Program-made: the position numbers and the translations under genes
The notes under the pieces: model-generated
The model's database searches: none
Told to the model about the DNA's origin: nothing
The model's input: only the letters and a program-made list of their open reading frames with translations
Part shown: positions 16,388 through 25,336 of the stretch, piece after piece
Position numbering within the stretch: the first letter of the stretch is position 1
Layout of the letters: each line of letters opens with the position of its first letter
Assembly: GCA_910587445.1 (NCBI GenBank)
Contig: CAJULE010000010.1
Span: 1-64,000 of the forward strand
DNA length: 64,000 nucleotides
Source: an uncultured Christensenellaceae bacterium
GTDB taxonomy: Bacteria > Bacillota > Clostridia > Christensenellales > Pumilibacteraceae
Direction of reading: 5' to 3'

Positions 16388-18316
16388 ATGTCAAGAATGG
16401 AGGAGCTCGTAGAGCAGCTCAACAAGTACGCGTACCAATACTACGTTCTCGACAATCCGACCGTGTCGGACGGGCAATACGACAAGATGTATGACGAGCT
16501 TGTCGCTTTGGAAAAAGAGGAGGGAAGAGTGTTGCCTTCCTCTCCGACGCGCAGAATAGGCGGCGAGCCCGTAAAGGAATTTACGCCGCACACGCACCGC
16601 AACAAGCTCTACAGTCTCGACAAGCGCAATTCGTACGACGAGCTTAAGGAGTGGGACGAAAAGATAAAAAAGGCGGCGGGAGAGGCTGTCGAATACACTC
16701 TCGAGTATAAGCTCGACGGGTTGACGCTGTGCCTTACATACGAGGACGGAATGTTCAAATCCGCGGCTACGCGAGGCAACGGAAGCGTGGGGGAAGACGT
16801 GACCGCTCAGGTGTCCACCGTGAAGTCAATTCCCCTTGAAATCCCCTTTAAAGGCGTCGTAGAGGTTCAAGGCGAGGGCATCATGCGCCTTTCCGCGCTT
16901 GAAGCCTACAATAAGACGGCAAAAGAGCCGCTCAAAAACGCTCGCAACGGCGTTGCGGGTGCGATTAGAAATCTCGATCCGAAAGTAACGGCTTCGCGCA
17001 ATCTCGATATAATTTTTTACAACGTGAACTTTGTCGAGGGCGGCGAGCGTCCGACGAGCCAAAAGGCTTGTATAGAATTTTTGAAACGGAACTTTTTCAA
17101 GACGGAAAAGCTTTTTTCGTCGTCCGACATAGACGATATAATCGCGGAAATAGAACGCGTCGATAAGGGTGCGCTCGATTTTCTCATAGACGGAATGGTC
17201 ATAAAGGTGAACGACTTCGCTCTTCGCGAAAAGCTCGGCTACACCGACAAATTTCCGCGCTGGGCGGTGGCTTATAAGTTCGAAGCCGAGGAAGCGGTTA
17301 CGGTATTGAAGGACGTAGTCTGGCAGGTGGGAAGGACGGGCAAGCTCACGCCGCTCGGCAAGCTCGAGCCCGTCGAGCTGTGCGGAGCGACCATTCGCAA
17401 GGCTACGCTCAACAACTTCGGCGACATCGAGCGCAAGAAGATAAAGATAGGCTCGAGCGTCTTTATCCGCCGCAGTAACGACGTTATCCCCGAGATACTC
17501 GGAGTGGCGGAGGAGCTCGACGGCAAAGAGGTGACTTTCCCGAAGCGCTGTCCCGCGTGCGGTACCGAGACGACGGTCGTGGGCGCAAATTTGTTTTGCC
17601 CGAACGAATACGGTTGCAAGCCGCAGATATGCGGACGTATAGAGTATTTTTGCAGTAAGCCGTGCATGGACATAGACGGCGTAAGCGAAAAGACGGTCGA
17701 GCGCCTTCACGACGTGCTCGGAGTAAGCCGCGCCGCCGATCTGTATCGTTTGACAAAAGACGACCTCGAAAAGATCGAGGGATTCAAGGATAAGAAAATT
17801 TCAAATTTCCTGCGCTCGGTGGAGAAGAGCAAGGAAGTAAAGCTCGCTTCCTTTATAAACGCGCTCGGGATTCCCAATGTCGGGCGAAAGACGGCGGAGG
17901 ATCTCGCGGAGATATACAAAAGTATCGACGCGCTTGCTTCTGCGGGAGTCGAGGAGCTGACTGCCGTTCGCGACGTCGGTGAGATTGTCGCAAAGAGCAT
18001 AGTCGAGTTTTTCTCACGGCACACGGAAACGATCGATGAATTCAAGTCGCTCGGCATAGATCCGCATTTTGTCGCGCCTACGGGCGGCGGAAAGCTCGAC
18101 GGCATGAACATCGTTCTCACGGGAAAAATATCCATGCCGAGATCTAAGGCTCAGGCGCTTATCGAGGAGAACGGCGGAAAGGTCTGCTCTTCCGTCACAA
18201 AGGAGACGAATCTCGTAATTGCGGGTGAGGACGCCGGCTCGAAGCTTACGAAAGCTCGATCTCTCGGAATCAAAATAATCGACGAGAACGAATTTCAAAG
18301 ACTGTTGAACGGTTAA
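16388..18316 (+). CDS. ligA: NAD-dependent DNA ligase LigA
   Basis: Joins nicks in DNA using NAD+, essential for lagging-strand replication and repair. The 642-residue protein has an N-terminal Ia domain, the adenylation motif with Lys108 (KLDGLTLC), an OB fold, a four-Cys zinc finger (CPACG through CGRIEYFC, about 388-423), helix-hairpin-helix repeats and a C-terminal BRCT domain (LDGMNIVLTGKISM onward, about 565-642). It is slightly shorter than the usual 660-670. GGAGG precedes the ATG. The pcrA-ligA order is conserved in Firmicutes. No clear terminator follows. Confidence 0.97.
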   Translation: MSRMEELVEQLNKYAYQYYVLDNPTVSDGQYDKMYDELVALEKEEGRVLPSSPTRRIGGEPVKEFTPHTHRNKLYSLDKRNSYDELKEWDEKIKKAAGEAVEYTLEYKLDGLTLCLTYEDGMFKSAATRGNGSVGEDVTAQVSTVKSIPLEIPFKGVVEVQGEGIMRLSALEAYNKTAKEPLKNARNGVAGAIRNLDPKVTASRNLDIIFYNVNFVEGGERPTSQKACIEFLKRNFFKTEKLFSSSDIDDIIAEIERVDKGALDFLIDGMVIKVNDFALREKLGYTDKFPRWAVAYKFEAEEAVTVLKDVVWQVGRTGKLTPLGKLEPVELCGATIRKATLNNFGDIERKKIKIGSSVFIRRSNDVIPEILGVAEELDGKEVTFPKRCPACGTETTVVGANLFCPNEYGCKPQICGRIEYFCSKPCMDIDGVSEKTVERLHDVLGVSRAADLYRLTKDDLEKIEGFKDKKISNFLRSVEKSKEVKLASFINALGIPNVGRKTAEDLAEIYKSIDALASAGVEELTAVRDVGEIVAKSIVEFFSRHTETIDEFKSLGIDPHFVAPTGGGKLDGMNIVLTGKISMPRSKAQALIEENGGKVCSSVTKETNLVIAGEDAGSKLTKARSLGIKIIDENEFQRLLNG

Positions 18317-18425
18317 GATTATAAGTAAAATCGATTACAAGCGCGGCGGTTTTTCGGCACGTTTCAACCGAAAGCAATTATTTTGCGCGCCAAAAAATTA
18401 TGACGTAAAGCGGCATTACAAAAGC

Positions 18426-18454
18426 TTGCTTTTTGTTTTCGTTGATGTTATAAT
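18426..18454 (+). promoter_or_regulatory. Sigma-A type promoter giving a near-leaderless transcript
   Basis: TTGCTT (18426-18431), 17 bases, and a perfect TATAAT (18449-18454). The next gene's ATG is at 18464, only 9 bases after the -10, so transcription would begin within about three bases of the start codon. Confidence 0.75.
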
Positions 18455-18463
18455 ATAAAATGT

Positions 18464-19441
18464 ATGAGACTAGGCAAGCTTACAGCAGAGGAACTGCAAA
18501 AATTTGTACTTGACAAGTTGGAGGGCAGACGCGAAGAAGTAGTGCTGTCCGCCGCTCAGGGCGAGGACTGCGCCGCAGTCAGAGCCGACGGTTATATGCT
18601 TTTTTCTTCCGATCCTATCACTGCCGCAATGCCTGCGAAAAGTCTCGGTGCGCTTGCCGTTTCCGTATGTTGCAATGACATCGTTTCATGCGGCGGAGAA
18701 CCCGTTGCATTGCTTTTGACCGTCATTGTTCCGCCGAGCGCCGACACTTCGGTAATCGAGGATATAATGACGTCCGCGCAAATTAAGGCGCGCGAGCTCG
18801 ATGTTGACATTGTCGGAGGACATACGGAGTTTTCCGATTGCGTCGTGCGCCCCATTGTCTCGGGTACGGCAATAGGCAAGACGAAGCGACTTATGTCCAA
18901 GTCCGCACTGAAAGCGGGCGACAAGTTCTATGTCACGAAACAGCTCGGAATGGAAGGCACGACGATAATTGCGGACGGCGGAAAGGAAACTCTTTCCGAA
19001 GAGGAAGAGAAACTGCTCGCTAAGTACCGCGACGGTCTCGACGTTGACAAGGAAGGCGAAATTCTTCGTTCGTGTTCGTCCGTCGGTATCATGCACGACA
19101 TAACGGAAGGCGGTGTCGTCGGCGCAATAGCCGAAGTCTGCCTCGGGGCTGGGCTGGGCGCTAATATTTACGAAAAGGAATTCCCCGTAAGCGCTCTGAC
19201 TCGCAGGCTCTGTGGGAAATACGGCATAGATCCTGCTCGTCTTATTTCAAGCGGAAGTATGCTGTTCTCGGCATCAAACGAGGAATCCGTCTTAAAGCTT
19301 AAAGAAATAGGCATAGCGGCGACCTTCGTAGGCGAAGTGACAGACGGCGACGTTTTGCTTTACAAGATCGACGGAACGAGTGAAAAGGTCAGACCCGAGC
19401 CGGACGAAATGTATAAATATTTTGAGAGGTGCGACAAATGA
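18464..19441 (+). CDS. AIR synthase/HypE-like ATP-binding protein
   Basis: A 325-residue member of the PurM/HypE/ThiL/SelD superfamily, closest in appearance to the HypE-like AIR-synthase-related proteins that sit by yicC in some Clostridia. Visible features are the ATP-binding Gly-rich stretch with conserved Asp residues (GEDCAAV, SSDPI), DIVGGHTEFSD and HDITEGGVVGAIAEV, which is a strong family signature. No hydrogenase genes are in the window, so a hydrogenase-maturation role is unsupported and the substrate is unknown. No ribosome site is present and the promoter ends 9 bases before the ATG, so the mRNA is probably leaderless or nearly so. It overlaps yicC by ATGA. Confidence 0.8.
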   Translation: MRLGKLTAEELQKFVLDKLEGRREEVVLSAAQGEDCAAVRADGYMLFSSDPITAAMPAKSLGALAVSVCCNDIVSCGGEPVALLLTVIVPPSADTSVIEDIMTSAQIKARELDVDIVGGHTEFSDCVVRPIVSGTAIGKTKRLMSKSALKAGDKFYVTKQLGMEGTTIIADGGKETLSEEEEKLLAKYRDGLDVDKEGEILRSCSSVGIMHDITEGGVVGAIAEVCLGAGLGANIYEKEFPVSALTRRLCGKYGIDPARLISSGSMLFSASNEESVLKLKEIGIAATFVGEVTDGDVLLYKIDGTSEKVRPEPDEMYKYFERCDK

Positions 19442-20313
19442 AGAGCATGACAGGATACGGCAAGGGCGTCGCAACAAGCGGAGAAAGGACCTTTACCGTC
19501 GAAATAAAGGCAGTCAACAACAGGTATCTCGAGATAGGCTGTAAGCTCCCCAAGCCGCTCGCTTATGTCGAGGAGACTCTGCGCTCGGCTGTAAGAAACG
19601 TCATTCGCAGGGGCAGTGTGGACGTATTCGTCAATTACGAAAACAAATCGGAAAGCGGGAAGAGAATAGACGTAGATTATTCTCTTGCGGCAGCTCTTGT
19701 CAAGACCTCGAAACTGCTTCGCACGCAGTACTGTCTCGACGACGATTTTCAGGTGACCGCGCTCATGCGAACGCCAGACGTCATAAGGATATCCGCAGAG
19801 GACGACGACGAGGACCTTGTGAAAGAGCTTGCGACAAAGGCGGCAACCGAGGCTGTGAAAAATCTCGATTCCATGCGCAAAACCGAGGGAAAAACAGTAA
19901 AAGCCGATTTAAAGCAGCTTACGGAAAACATAATTTCCCATCTCGAAACGGTTGTAAAGCGTGCGCCCGTTGTCGTTTCGGAATACCGCGAAAAGCTTAA
20001 AGCGCGCATAAGCGAAGCTCTTTCGGGCGTCGAAATAGACGAAGCCCGGCTTCTTAACGAAACGGCGTTTTTCGCGGATAAAGCCGACATAAACGAGGAA
20101 ATCTCCCGTCTTACGTCGCATATAAACCAATTTCTGCACAGCATAGACTCCGACGAGCCTCAAGGCAGAAAACTCGATTTCATTTCGCAGGAGATGAATA
20201 GGGAGATAAATACTATGGGAAGCAAGTCGAACGACACCGAACTTACTCGCTGTGTCGTGGCGATGAAAAACGAGCTTGAAAAGATAAAAGAGCAAATAAG
20301 AAACGTGGAGTGA
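19438..20313 (+). CDS. YicC/YloC family endoribonuclease
   Basis: YicC-type stress-linked endoribonuclease of 291 residues, made of an N-terminal YicC domain beginning MKSMTGYGKG and a C-terminal DUF1732 region ending in NREINTMGSKSNDTEL, both characteristic. GAGAGG lies 8 bases before this ATG; a GTG at 19429 is also in frame but adds only three residues. It overlaps the preceding AIR synthase-like gene by ATGA and is 5 bases from gmk. In many Firmicutes remA (DUF370) lies between yicC and gmk; here it is absent. Confidence 0.93.
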   Translation: MKSMTGYGKGVATSGERTFTVEIKAVNNRYLEIGCKLPKPLAYVEETLRSAVRNVIRRGSVDVFVNYENKSESGKRIDVDYSLAAALVKTSKLLRTQYCLDDDFQVTALMRTPDVIRISAEDDDEDLVKELATKAATEAVKNLDSMRKTEGKTVKADLKQLTENIISHLETVVKRAPVVVSEYREKLKARISEALSGVEIDEARLLNETAFFADKADINEEISRLTSHINQFLHSIDSDEPQGRKLDFISQEMNREINTMGSKSNDTELTRCVVAMKNELEKIKEQIRNVE

Positions 20314-20318
20314 TAAAT

Positions 20319-20927
20319 ATGAAAAATGGATTGCTAATAGTTATTTCGGGGCCGTCGGGAGCCGGCAAGGGAACTATATACAATAAGGTGCTCGAAAGAC
20401 TGCCCGAAATACGCAAATCGATTTCGGTCACTACGAGAAAGCCGAGAGAGGGAGAAAAGGAAGGCGTGCATTACTATTTCCGCACCGAGGAAGAATATCA
20501 GCATATGATTGCGTGCGGAGAATTTCTCGAGACGGCGTCGGTGTATAATCACCATTACGGCACTCCGAAGGCTCCCGTGTTTCAAATGCTCGAAGAGGGC
20601 GACGACGTTATGTTCGAAATAGACAATTACGGAAGTCGCCAGATAAAGAGCAAATATCCCGAAGCCGTGACGATTTACGTCATGACGCCGTCGTTCGAAA
20701 TTTTGAAAGAACGTCTGACGGCGCGCGGAACCGAAAGCGAGGACAGCCTCAAGACCCGTCTCGGCAATTCTCGCAGAGAGCTTTCGGAGTACGGGAACTT
20801 CGATTACATAGTCTTTAACGACGACGCCGACGTTGCCGCCGACAAAGTCGTATCGATTATAAATGCCGAGAAGTGCAGGATGTCTCGAAACGAACGGGAC
20901 GTAAAAAGACTGCTGTCGGAAAAGTAA
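20319..20927 (+). CDS. gmk: Guanylate kinase
   Basis: Phosphorylates GMP to GDP with ATP. The 202-residue protein has the P-loop ISGPSGAGKGT and the GMP-binding SVTTRKPREGE and GVHYYF stretches; length and order are normal. GGAG lies 8 bases before the ATG at 20319; the in-frame GTG three codons upstream has no ribosome site at a sensible distance. It follows yicC by 5 bases and precedes rpoZ, the usual Firmicutes order. Confidence 0.96.
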   Translation: MKNGLLIVISGPSGAGKGTIYNKVLERLPEIRKSISVTTRKPREGEKEGVHYYFRTEEEYQHMIACGEFLETASVYNHHYGTPKAPVFQMLEEGDDVMFEIDNYGSRQIKSKYPEAVTIYVMTPSFEILKERLTARGTESEDSLKTRLGNSRRELSEYGNFDYIVFNDDADVAADKVVSIINAEKCRMSRNERDVKRLLSEK

Positions 20928-20962
20928 ATAATCTTTTTAATTAAAGGAGAATATAGACCATT

Positions 20963-21160
20963 ATGATGATTGAACCGCCTATCGATAAGATGATCGACGA
21001 AGTGGGCTGCAAGTACGCGCTTGTGTGCCTTGTGACAAAGCGCGCCCGCCAGCTTCTCGAAAAGGACAGCGAAAGCCTCAACAATTCCGCGGAAAAGGCC
21101 ATTTCCGTCGCCGCGCGCGAGGTGCATAGCGGGAAGGTTACCGCCGGTTACGAGGAATAA
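20963..21160 (+). CDS. rpoZ: RNA polymerase omega subunit
   Basis: Small subunit that helps assemble beta' into RNA polymerase and mediates some ppGpp effects. The 65-residue protein starts MMIEPPIDKMIDEVGCKYAL and contains KRARQLLE and KAISVAAREV, which are omega signatures. AAAGGAG precedes the ATG. Its position after gmk is standard. A 242-base gap with a large hairpin and a repeat separates it from coaBC, although these genes are usually contiguous. Confidence 0.93.
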   Translation: MMIEPPIDKMIDEVGCKYALVCLVTKRARQLLEKDSESLNNSAEKAISVAAREVHSGKVTAGYEE

Positions 21161-21196
21161 TCCTTAAACGGCTTATATATTTCGCATTTCTATGTC

Positions 21197-21257
21197 AAGA
21201 GGGACGTGCCCTTGGTTGTGTACGATGTAGTACACTTCCGGCTGGGCGCACCCTCTT
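21197..21257. other. Large imperfect hairpin after rpoZ
   Basis: AAGAGGG pairs with CCCTCTT, GTGCCC with GGGCGC, and GTGTAC with GTACAC, all on one axis with a 6-base apical loop and an internal loop. No strong T tract follows, so it may be a weak terminator or a structured RNA element between rpoZ and coaBC. Confidence 0.45.
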
Positions 21258-21293
21258 TCCTCGAACTGTTCGCATCTACGCCGTTTGGTGCCG

Positions 21294-21375
21294 GTACAAG
21301 CCTTCAAAAGGCTCCCCTTAACAAGTGGAGCTACCGCCGTAAGGCGACTGAGGGGATTGTCTTATAAGGCTCAAC
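21294..21375. repeat. Dispersed repeat remnant before coaBC
   Basis: Contains the hairpin AGCCTTCAAAAGGCT, then CCCCTTAACAAGTGGAGCTA, the hairpin GCCGTAAGGC and ACTGAGGGGATTGTC, parallel to the blocks at 1-170 and 12985-13095. It ends about 30 bases before the coaBC ribosome site. Confidence 0.45.
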
Positions 21376-21402
21376 CTAAAAATCACACGAAAGGAGACTC
21401 AA

Positions 21403-22578
21403 ATGTTAAGCGGAAAGACGGTAGTTGTGGGAGTGTGCGGCGGTATCGCGGCTTATAAGGTCTGCGAGCTCGTCAGCCGTCTCAAAAAGGCAAACGCCGA
21501 CGTTTACGTGGTAATGACAAAGAATGCCACGGAGTTTGTCACGCCGCTTACGTTCGAGACTCTTTCGGGAAACCGCGTTGTGTGCGATATGTTCGATCGC
21601 GATTTCCCTTGGGAAGTCGAGCACATATCTCTTGCAAAAAAGGCTGACATATTCGTGATAGCTCCCGCGACGGCGAACGTCATAGCGAAAGTCGCGCACG
21701 GCATAGCCGACGATTTTTTGACGACGACGCTGCTCGCGGCTACCTGTGATGTGCTTGTCGTTCCCGCAATGAATACGAATATGCTTAACGCTTCGGCGAC
21801 GCGCGACAATTTGCGGGTTTTGAAAAATCGCGGCATATATATTATGGAGTCCGAAAGCGGACGGCTTGCTTGCGGCGACGTCGGAAGCGGTCGTCTGCCC
21901 GAGCCTTGTCGGATTTTCGACGAGACGGCAAAAATTCTTTTGCCCAAACGCGACTTCGAGGGGAAAACCGTGCTCGTGACGGCGGGCGGGACGGAAGAAC
22001 CCATAGATCCCGTGCGCGTCATAACCAATCGCTCGAGCGGCAAAATGGGAATGGCGCTCTGCTCGGCGGTAAAAAGAAGAGGCGGTAAAGTCGTGCTTGT
22101 CGCCGCAAATACGAGCATACCGCCGCGAGACTGCGACGAGCTCATAAGCGTCAAGACTACGAAGCAAATGTACGACGCGGTGCTTTCGGCAATGGGCAAG
22201 TGCGACGTCATAATAAAAGCCGCTGCGCCTTCGGACTACTTCGCGGATAGCGCGCCGCAAAAGATAAAATCCGAAACGCTCACGCTCAAACTGAAAAAAA
22301 ATCCGGATATAGCGATCGCCGTCGGCGAGAAGAAGGGCGATAAAAAGCTGGTTATTTTCTGTGCCGAAACGGAGAATTTAAAGGAGAATGCTCGCAAAAA
22401 ACTTTCCTCGAAGCACGCCGATATGGTTGTCGCCAACGATGTGAAAAGGGAAGGAGCGGGGTTTGACGTCGACACGAACATAGCGACTTTGATCACAAAG
22501 ACGGGCGAAACCGATCTTCCGCTCATGTCGAAATCCGATCTTGCCGACGTTATTTTGGACGAGATAACAAAGCTATGA
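21403..22578 (+). CDS. coaBC: Bifunctional phosphopantothenoylcysteine decarboxylase/synthase
   Basis: Catalyses two steps of coenzyme A synthesis: CTP-dependent joining of 4'-phosphopantothenate with cysteine (CoaB) and FMN-dependent decarboxylation (CoaC). The 391-residue protein has the flavoprotein domain first (GVCGGIAAYK, PAMNTNML, and ACGDVGSGRLPE with the active Cys), then the synthase domain (TAGGTEEPIDPVR, ITNRSSGKMG, KAAAPSDY). AAAGGAG precedes the ATG. It overlaps priA by ATGA, in the standard coaBC-priA order. Confidence 0.96.
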   Translation: MLSGKTVVVGVCGGIAAYKVCELVSRLKKANADVYVVMTKNATEFVTPLTFETLSGNRVVCDMFDRDFPWEVEHISLAKKADIFVIAPATANVIAKVAHGIADDFLTTTLLAATCDVLVVPAMNTNMLNASATRDNLRVLKNRGIYIMESESGRLACGDVGSGRLPEPCRIFDETAKILLPKRDFEGKTVLVTAGGTEEPIDPVRVITNRSSGKMGMALCSAVKRRGGKVVLVAANTSIPPRDCDELISVKTTKQMYDAVLSAMGKCDVIIKAAAPSDYFADSAPQKIKSETLTLKLKKNPDIAIAVGEKKGDKKLVIFCAETENLKENARKKLSSKHADMVVANDVKREGAGFDVDTNIATLITKTGETDLPLMSKSDLADVILDEITKL

Positions 22579-24782
22579 TAGCCGAGGTGATAGTCGACAT
22601 ATCAAACGGCGAGGTCGACAGAGTTTTCGACTACGCCGTGCCTGACTCTTTGGCGCTCGAGCGCGGTATGCGTGTGTCCGTCCCGTTCGGCAAACGCGAA
22701 ATAGAAGGCTACGTCATGGAGCTTAAGGACTCTACTGAGCTTCCTGCGGACAAGCTTAAAGCCATAACGTCGGTTCTCGACGGATATGCCGTCATAACCG
22801 AGGAGATGTTTTCGCTCATGCGGTTTATGCGCGAAAAGTATCATCTCAGGATAATCGACGTGCTTCGTCTGTTCATTCCGTCGCAAATGCGCGGAGGCAG
22901 GGTAAAGGAGCTGAAAAAGCAATACGTCGGACTCAGGGAAGAGTTTTTTAGCGTCGATATGGACGAGTATATTAAAAAGTCGGCACGCGCACAGCGCGAC
23001 GTCTGCTTTTTTTTAATGGAGAACGGTGCGACGTCGCTTACGGAAATGAATGAAAATTTTTCGGCTGCGGCAATCAGAAATTTGATTGCCAGAGACATTC
23101 TGTATGTGACGAGTGTCGAGGTAAAACGCTCGCCCTATGTGCAGGAAAGCGGCGAGGGCGACTTTGCCGTCAGAGAGCTTACGCCGTCGCAAAAGGCTGC
23201 GTATGAAGCTATCGTTTCGGCAAAGAGCGCGACTTTTCTTTTGCACGGTATTACGGGCAGCGGAAAAACCGAAGTATATATGCGTTGTATTTCCGACGCG
23301 CTGGCTTCGGGAAAGAGCGCCATAATGCTTGTGCCCGAAATATCTCTTACGCCGCAGGTGTTTAAGATTTTCAAGGCGCGATTCGGAGACGAGGTTGCAA
23401 TACTTCACAGCGGACTTTCGGCAGGCGAGAGGTTCGACGAGTGGCGCAGGCTTATCTCGGGGCAGGCTCACGTTGCGGTCGGAGCTCGCTCGGCTATATT
23501 TGCGCCCGTCGCGAATATCGGCGTAATAATAATCGACGAGGAGCACGACTCGAGCTATGTTTCCGAGAGCAATCCTCGCTATCAGACCTACGAGGTGGCC
23601 GACAGACGCGCAGAATACAACGGTTGCAATCTCATAATGGGAAGCGCAACGCCGTCCATAGAATCGTATTATTACGCGCGTTGCGGCAAGTATCGTCTTG
23701 TCGAAATGAACACTCGGGTAAACGAGCGCGCTCTTCCCGAAATGAACATAGTCGATATGACAAAGGAGTATGCGGCAGGTAACAACGGTGTGTTTTCGCG
23801 CCGTCTCGAGTCCGAGCTTTACGAGTGTGTAGGCGGAGGAAATCAGGCAATCATCTTTCTGAACAGGCGCGGCTATTCGTCATATGTCATGTGCCGCAGT
23901 TGCGGATATGTCGCAAAGTGCGAGCGTTGCGACGTGTCGCTTGTTTATCACAAAGACGAAAATATGCTGAAGTGCCACTATTGCGGCAACCGTTATTCGA
24001 TGCTCGATGTGTGTCCTATGTGCAAGAGTCCGCACATAAAGCGCGGATATGTCGGCACTCAACAGCTTGTCGAGCGGCTCGAAGCGATGTTCCCGGATAA
24101 AGAGATCTTGCGTATGGACAACGACACGACGCAGACCAAGGATTCGCACGCCCGTATTCTCGAGCGGTTTGCAAGCAAAAAAGCCTCCGTGCTTGTAGGG
24201 ACGCAGATGATTGCAAAAGGACATGACTTTCCCGACGTGACGCTTGTCGGGATAGTGGACGCCGATATGAGCCTGCATTTCAACGACTACCGCAGCAGCG
24301 AGCGTACATATCAGCTTATCACGCAGGTCTCGGGACGGGCGGGCAGAGACGCAAAGGCGGGCAAGGTCGTGCTTCAGACGTATTCTCCGAACCACTATGT
24401 CTATAGGTTTGCGGCAAACGGAGATTATAAAGGCTTTTACGAAAAGGAGATAAACCTTCGCGAGCTCACGAAATATCCGCCGTTTTCGAAAATAGTTCGT
24501 GTGCTCGTGACGTCGGAGAGCGAAAACGACGCGTTCGAAACACTGAAGAAGATTTACGACGATACAATGGAATATGTGAATGTCTGCAGGGAAGATTTTG
24601 CGTATGCGGCGGCAATGAAATCTCCCGTAAAACGAATACAGTCCAAGTTCAGAATGCAAATGCTTGTGCGTATAACGGGCAGAACGGAAGAGGCGCTTGC
24701 GAAAATTTACGATATTACCGACAAATACAAAAACAATAAGGCAACGTGTTTTGTCGAAATAAATCCAAATAATTTGAGTTAG
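22575..24782 (+). CDS. priA: Primosomal protein N', PriA helicase
   Basis: 3'-5' helicase that restarts stalled replication forks. The 735-residue protein has an N-terminal DNA-binding domain, Walker A in GITGSGKTEVY, the DEEH box in IIDEEHDSSY, eight zinc-binding cysteines in the insert (CRSCG, CERC, CHYCG, CPMC) and helicase motifs V/VI (GTQMIAKGHDFPDVT; QVSGRAGRD). Length is normal. It is coupled to coaBC by ATGA, and def follows 8 bases later. Confidence 0.97.
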   Translation: MIAEVIVDISNGEVDRVFDYAVPDSLALERGMRVSVPFGKREIEGYVMELKDSTELPADKLKAITSVLDGYAVITEEMFSLMRFMREKYHLRIIDVLRLFIPSQMRGGRVKELKKQYVGLREEFFSVDMDEYIKKSARAQRDVCFFLMENGATSLTEMNENFSAAAIRNLIARDILYVTSVEVKRSPYVQESGEGDFAVRELTPSQKAAYEAIVSAKSATFLLHGITGSGKTEVYMRCISDALASGKSAIMLVPEISLTPQVFKIFKARFGDEVAILHSGLSAGERFDEWRRLISGQAHVAVGARSAIFAPVANIGVIIIDEEHDSSYVSESNPRYQTYEVADRRAEYNGCNLIMGSATPSIESYYYARCGKYRLVEMNTRVNERALPEMNIVDMTKEYAAGNNGVFSRRLESELYECVGGGNQAIIFLNRRGYSSYVMCRSCGYVAKCERCDVSLVYHKDENMLKCHYCGNRYSMLDVCPMCKSPHIKRGYVGTQQLVERLEAMFPDKEILRMDNDTTQTKDSHARILERFASKKASVLVGTQMIAKGHDFPDVTLVGIVDADMSLHFNDYRSSERTYQLITQVSGRAGRDAKAGKVVLQTYSPNHYVYRFAANGDYKGFYEKEINLRELTKYPPFSKIVRVLVTSESENDAFETLKKIYDDTMEYVNVCREDFAYAAAMKSPVKRIQSKFRMQMLVRITGRTEEALAKIYDITDKYKNNKATCFVEINPNNLS

Positions 24783-24790
24783 AGGTGAGT

Positions 24791-25249
24791 ATGGCAACAA
24801 GAGGAATTGTAAAACTCGGAGAGGACATTTTGAGACGGCACGCGCGTGAAGTGACGGAGTTTGACGACAGACTCGGCTGTCTCATAGACGATATGTTCGA
24901 AACGATGACAAAGGCAAACGGCGTAGGTCTCGCCGCGCCGCAGGTCGGTATTCTCAAGCGCGTATGCGTCGTATGCGTGGACGGCGAAACCAAATACGAG
25001 CTTGTAAATCCGATCATATTGAAGGAATCCGGTTCGCAAGTAGGGCCGGAGGGGTGTTTGAGCGTTCCGGGAAGAAACGGCAATGTGAAGCGCCCCAAAA
25101 AGCTTACGGTGCAAGCGGACGACAGACGCGGGCAAAAGCATATTTATAAGGTTTCGGATTTCGAGGCTGTGGCTTTCTGTCATGAGATTGATCATCTCGA
25201 CGGAATATTGTTTATAGACAAGCTGTACGAAAAGCGCGTAGAAGAGTAA
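24791..25249 (+). CDS. def: Peptide deformylase
   Basis: Metalloenzyme removing the N-formyl group of new proteins. The 152-residue protein shows all three motifs: GVGLAAPQVG, EGCLSVPG (metal-binding Cys) and CHEIDHLDG (HExxH variant with the catalytic Glu). TAGAGGTG precedes the ATG; an in-frame GTG two codons earlier is possible but overlaps the ribosome site. It sits in the priA-def-fmt order, where its partner Fmt formylates the initiator tRNA. Confidence 0.96.
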   Translation: MATRGIVKLGEDILRRHAREVTEFDDRLGCLIDDMFETMTKANGVGLAAPQVGILKRVCVVCVDGETKYELVNPIILKESGSQVGPEGCLSVPGRNGNVKRPKKLTVQADDRRGQKHIYKVSDFEAVAFCHEIDHLDGILFIDKLYEKRVEE

Positions 25250-25298
25250 TTTTTCGCAAGCAGTACGTGTAAAACACGGTATTATAAGCCAAAAACAA

Positions 25299-25321
25299 AG
25301 TATTATGTCACGCATAATACT
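25299..25321. repeat. Palindrome AGTATTATG-TCACG-CATAATACT ahead of fmt
   Basis: Two perfect 9-base arms with a 5-base spacer, ending 15 bases before the fmt start codon and 3 bases before its ribosome site. The core GTATTATGTC-NNN-CATAATAC recurs at 37865-37885 (exact arms), 28678-28694 (ATTATG/CATAAT arms) and 26868-26888 (one arm base changed). It could be an operator or a member of a short, highly repeated palindrome family. Confidence 0.5.
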
Positions 25322-25336
25322 CAAAAGGAGTAGATA

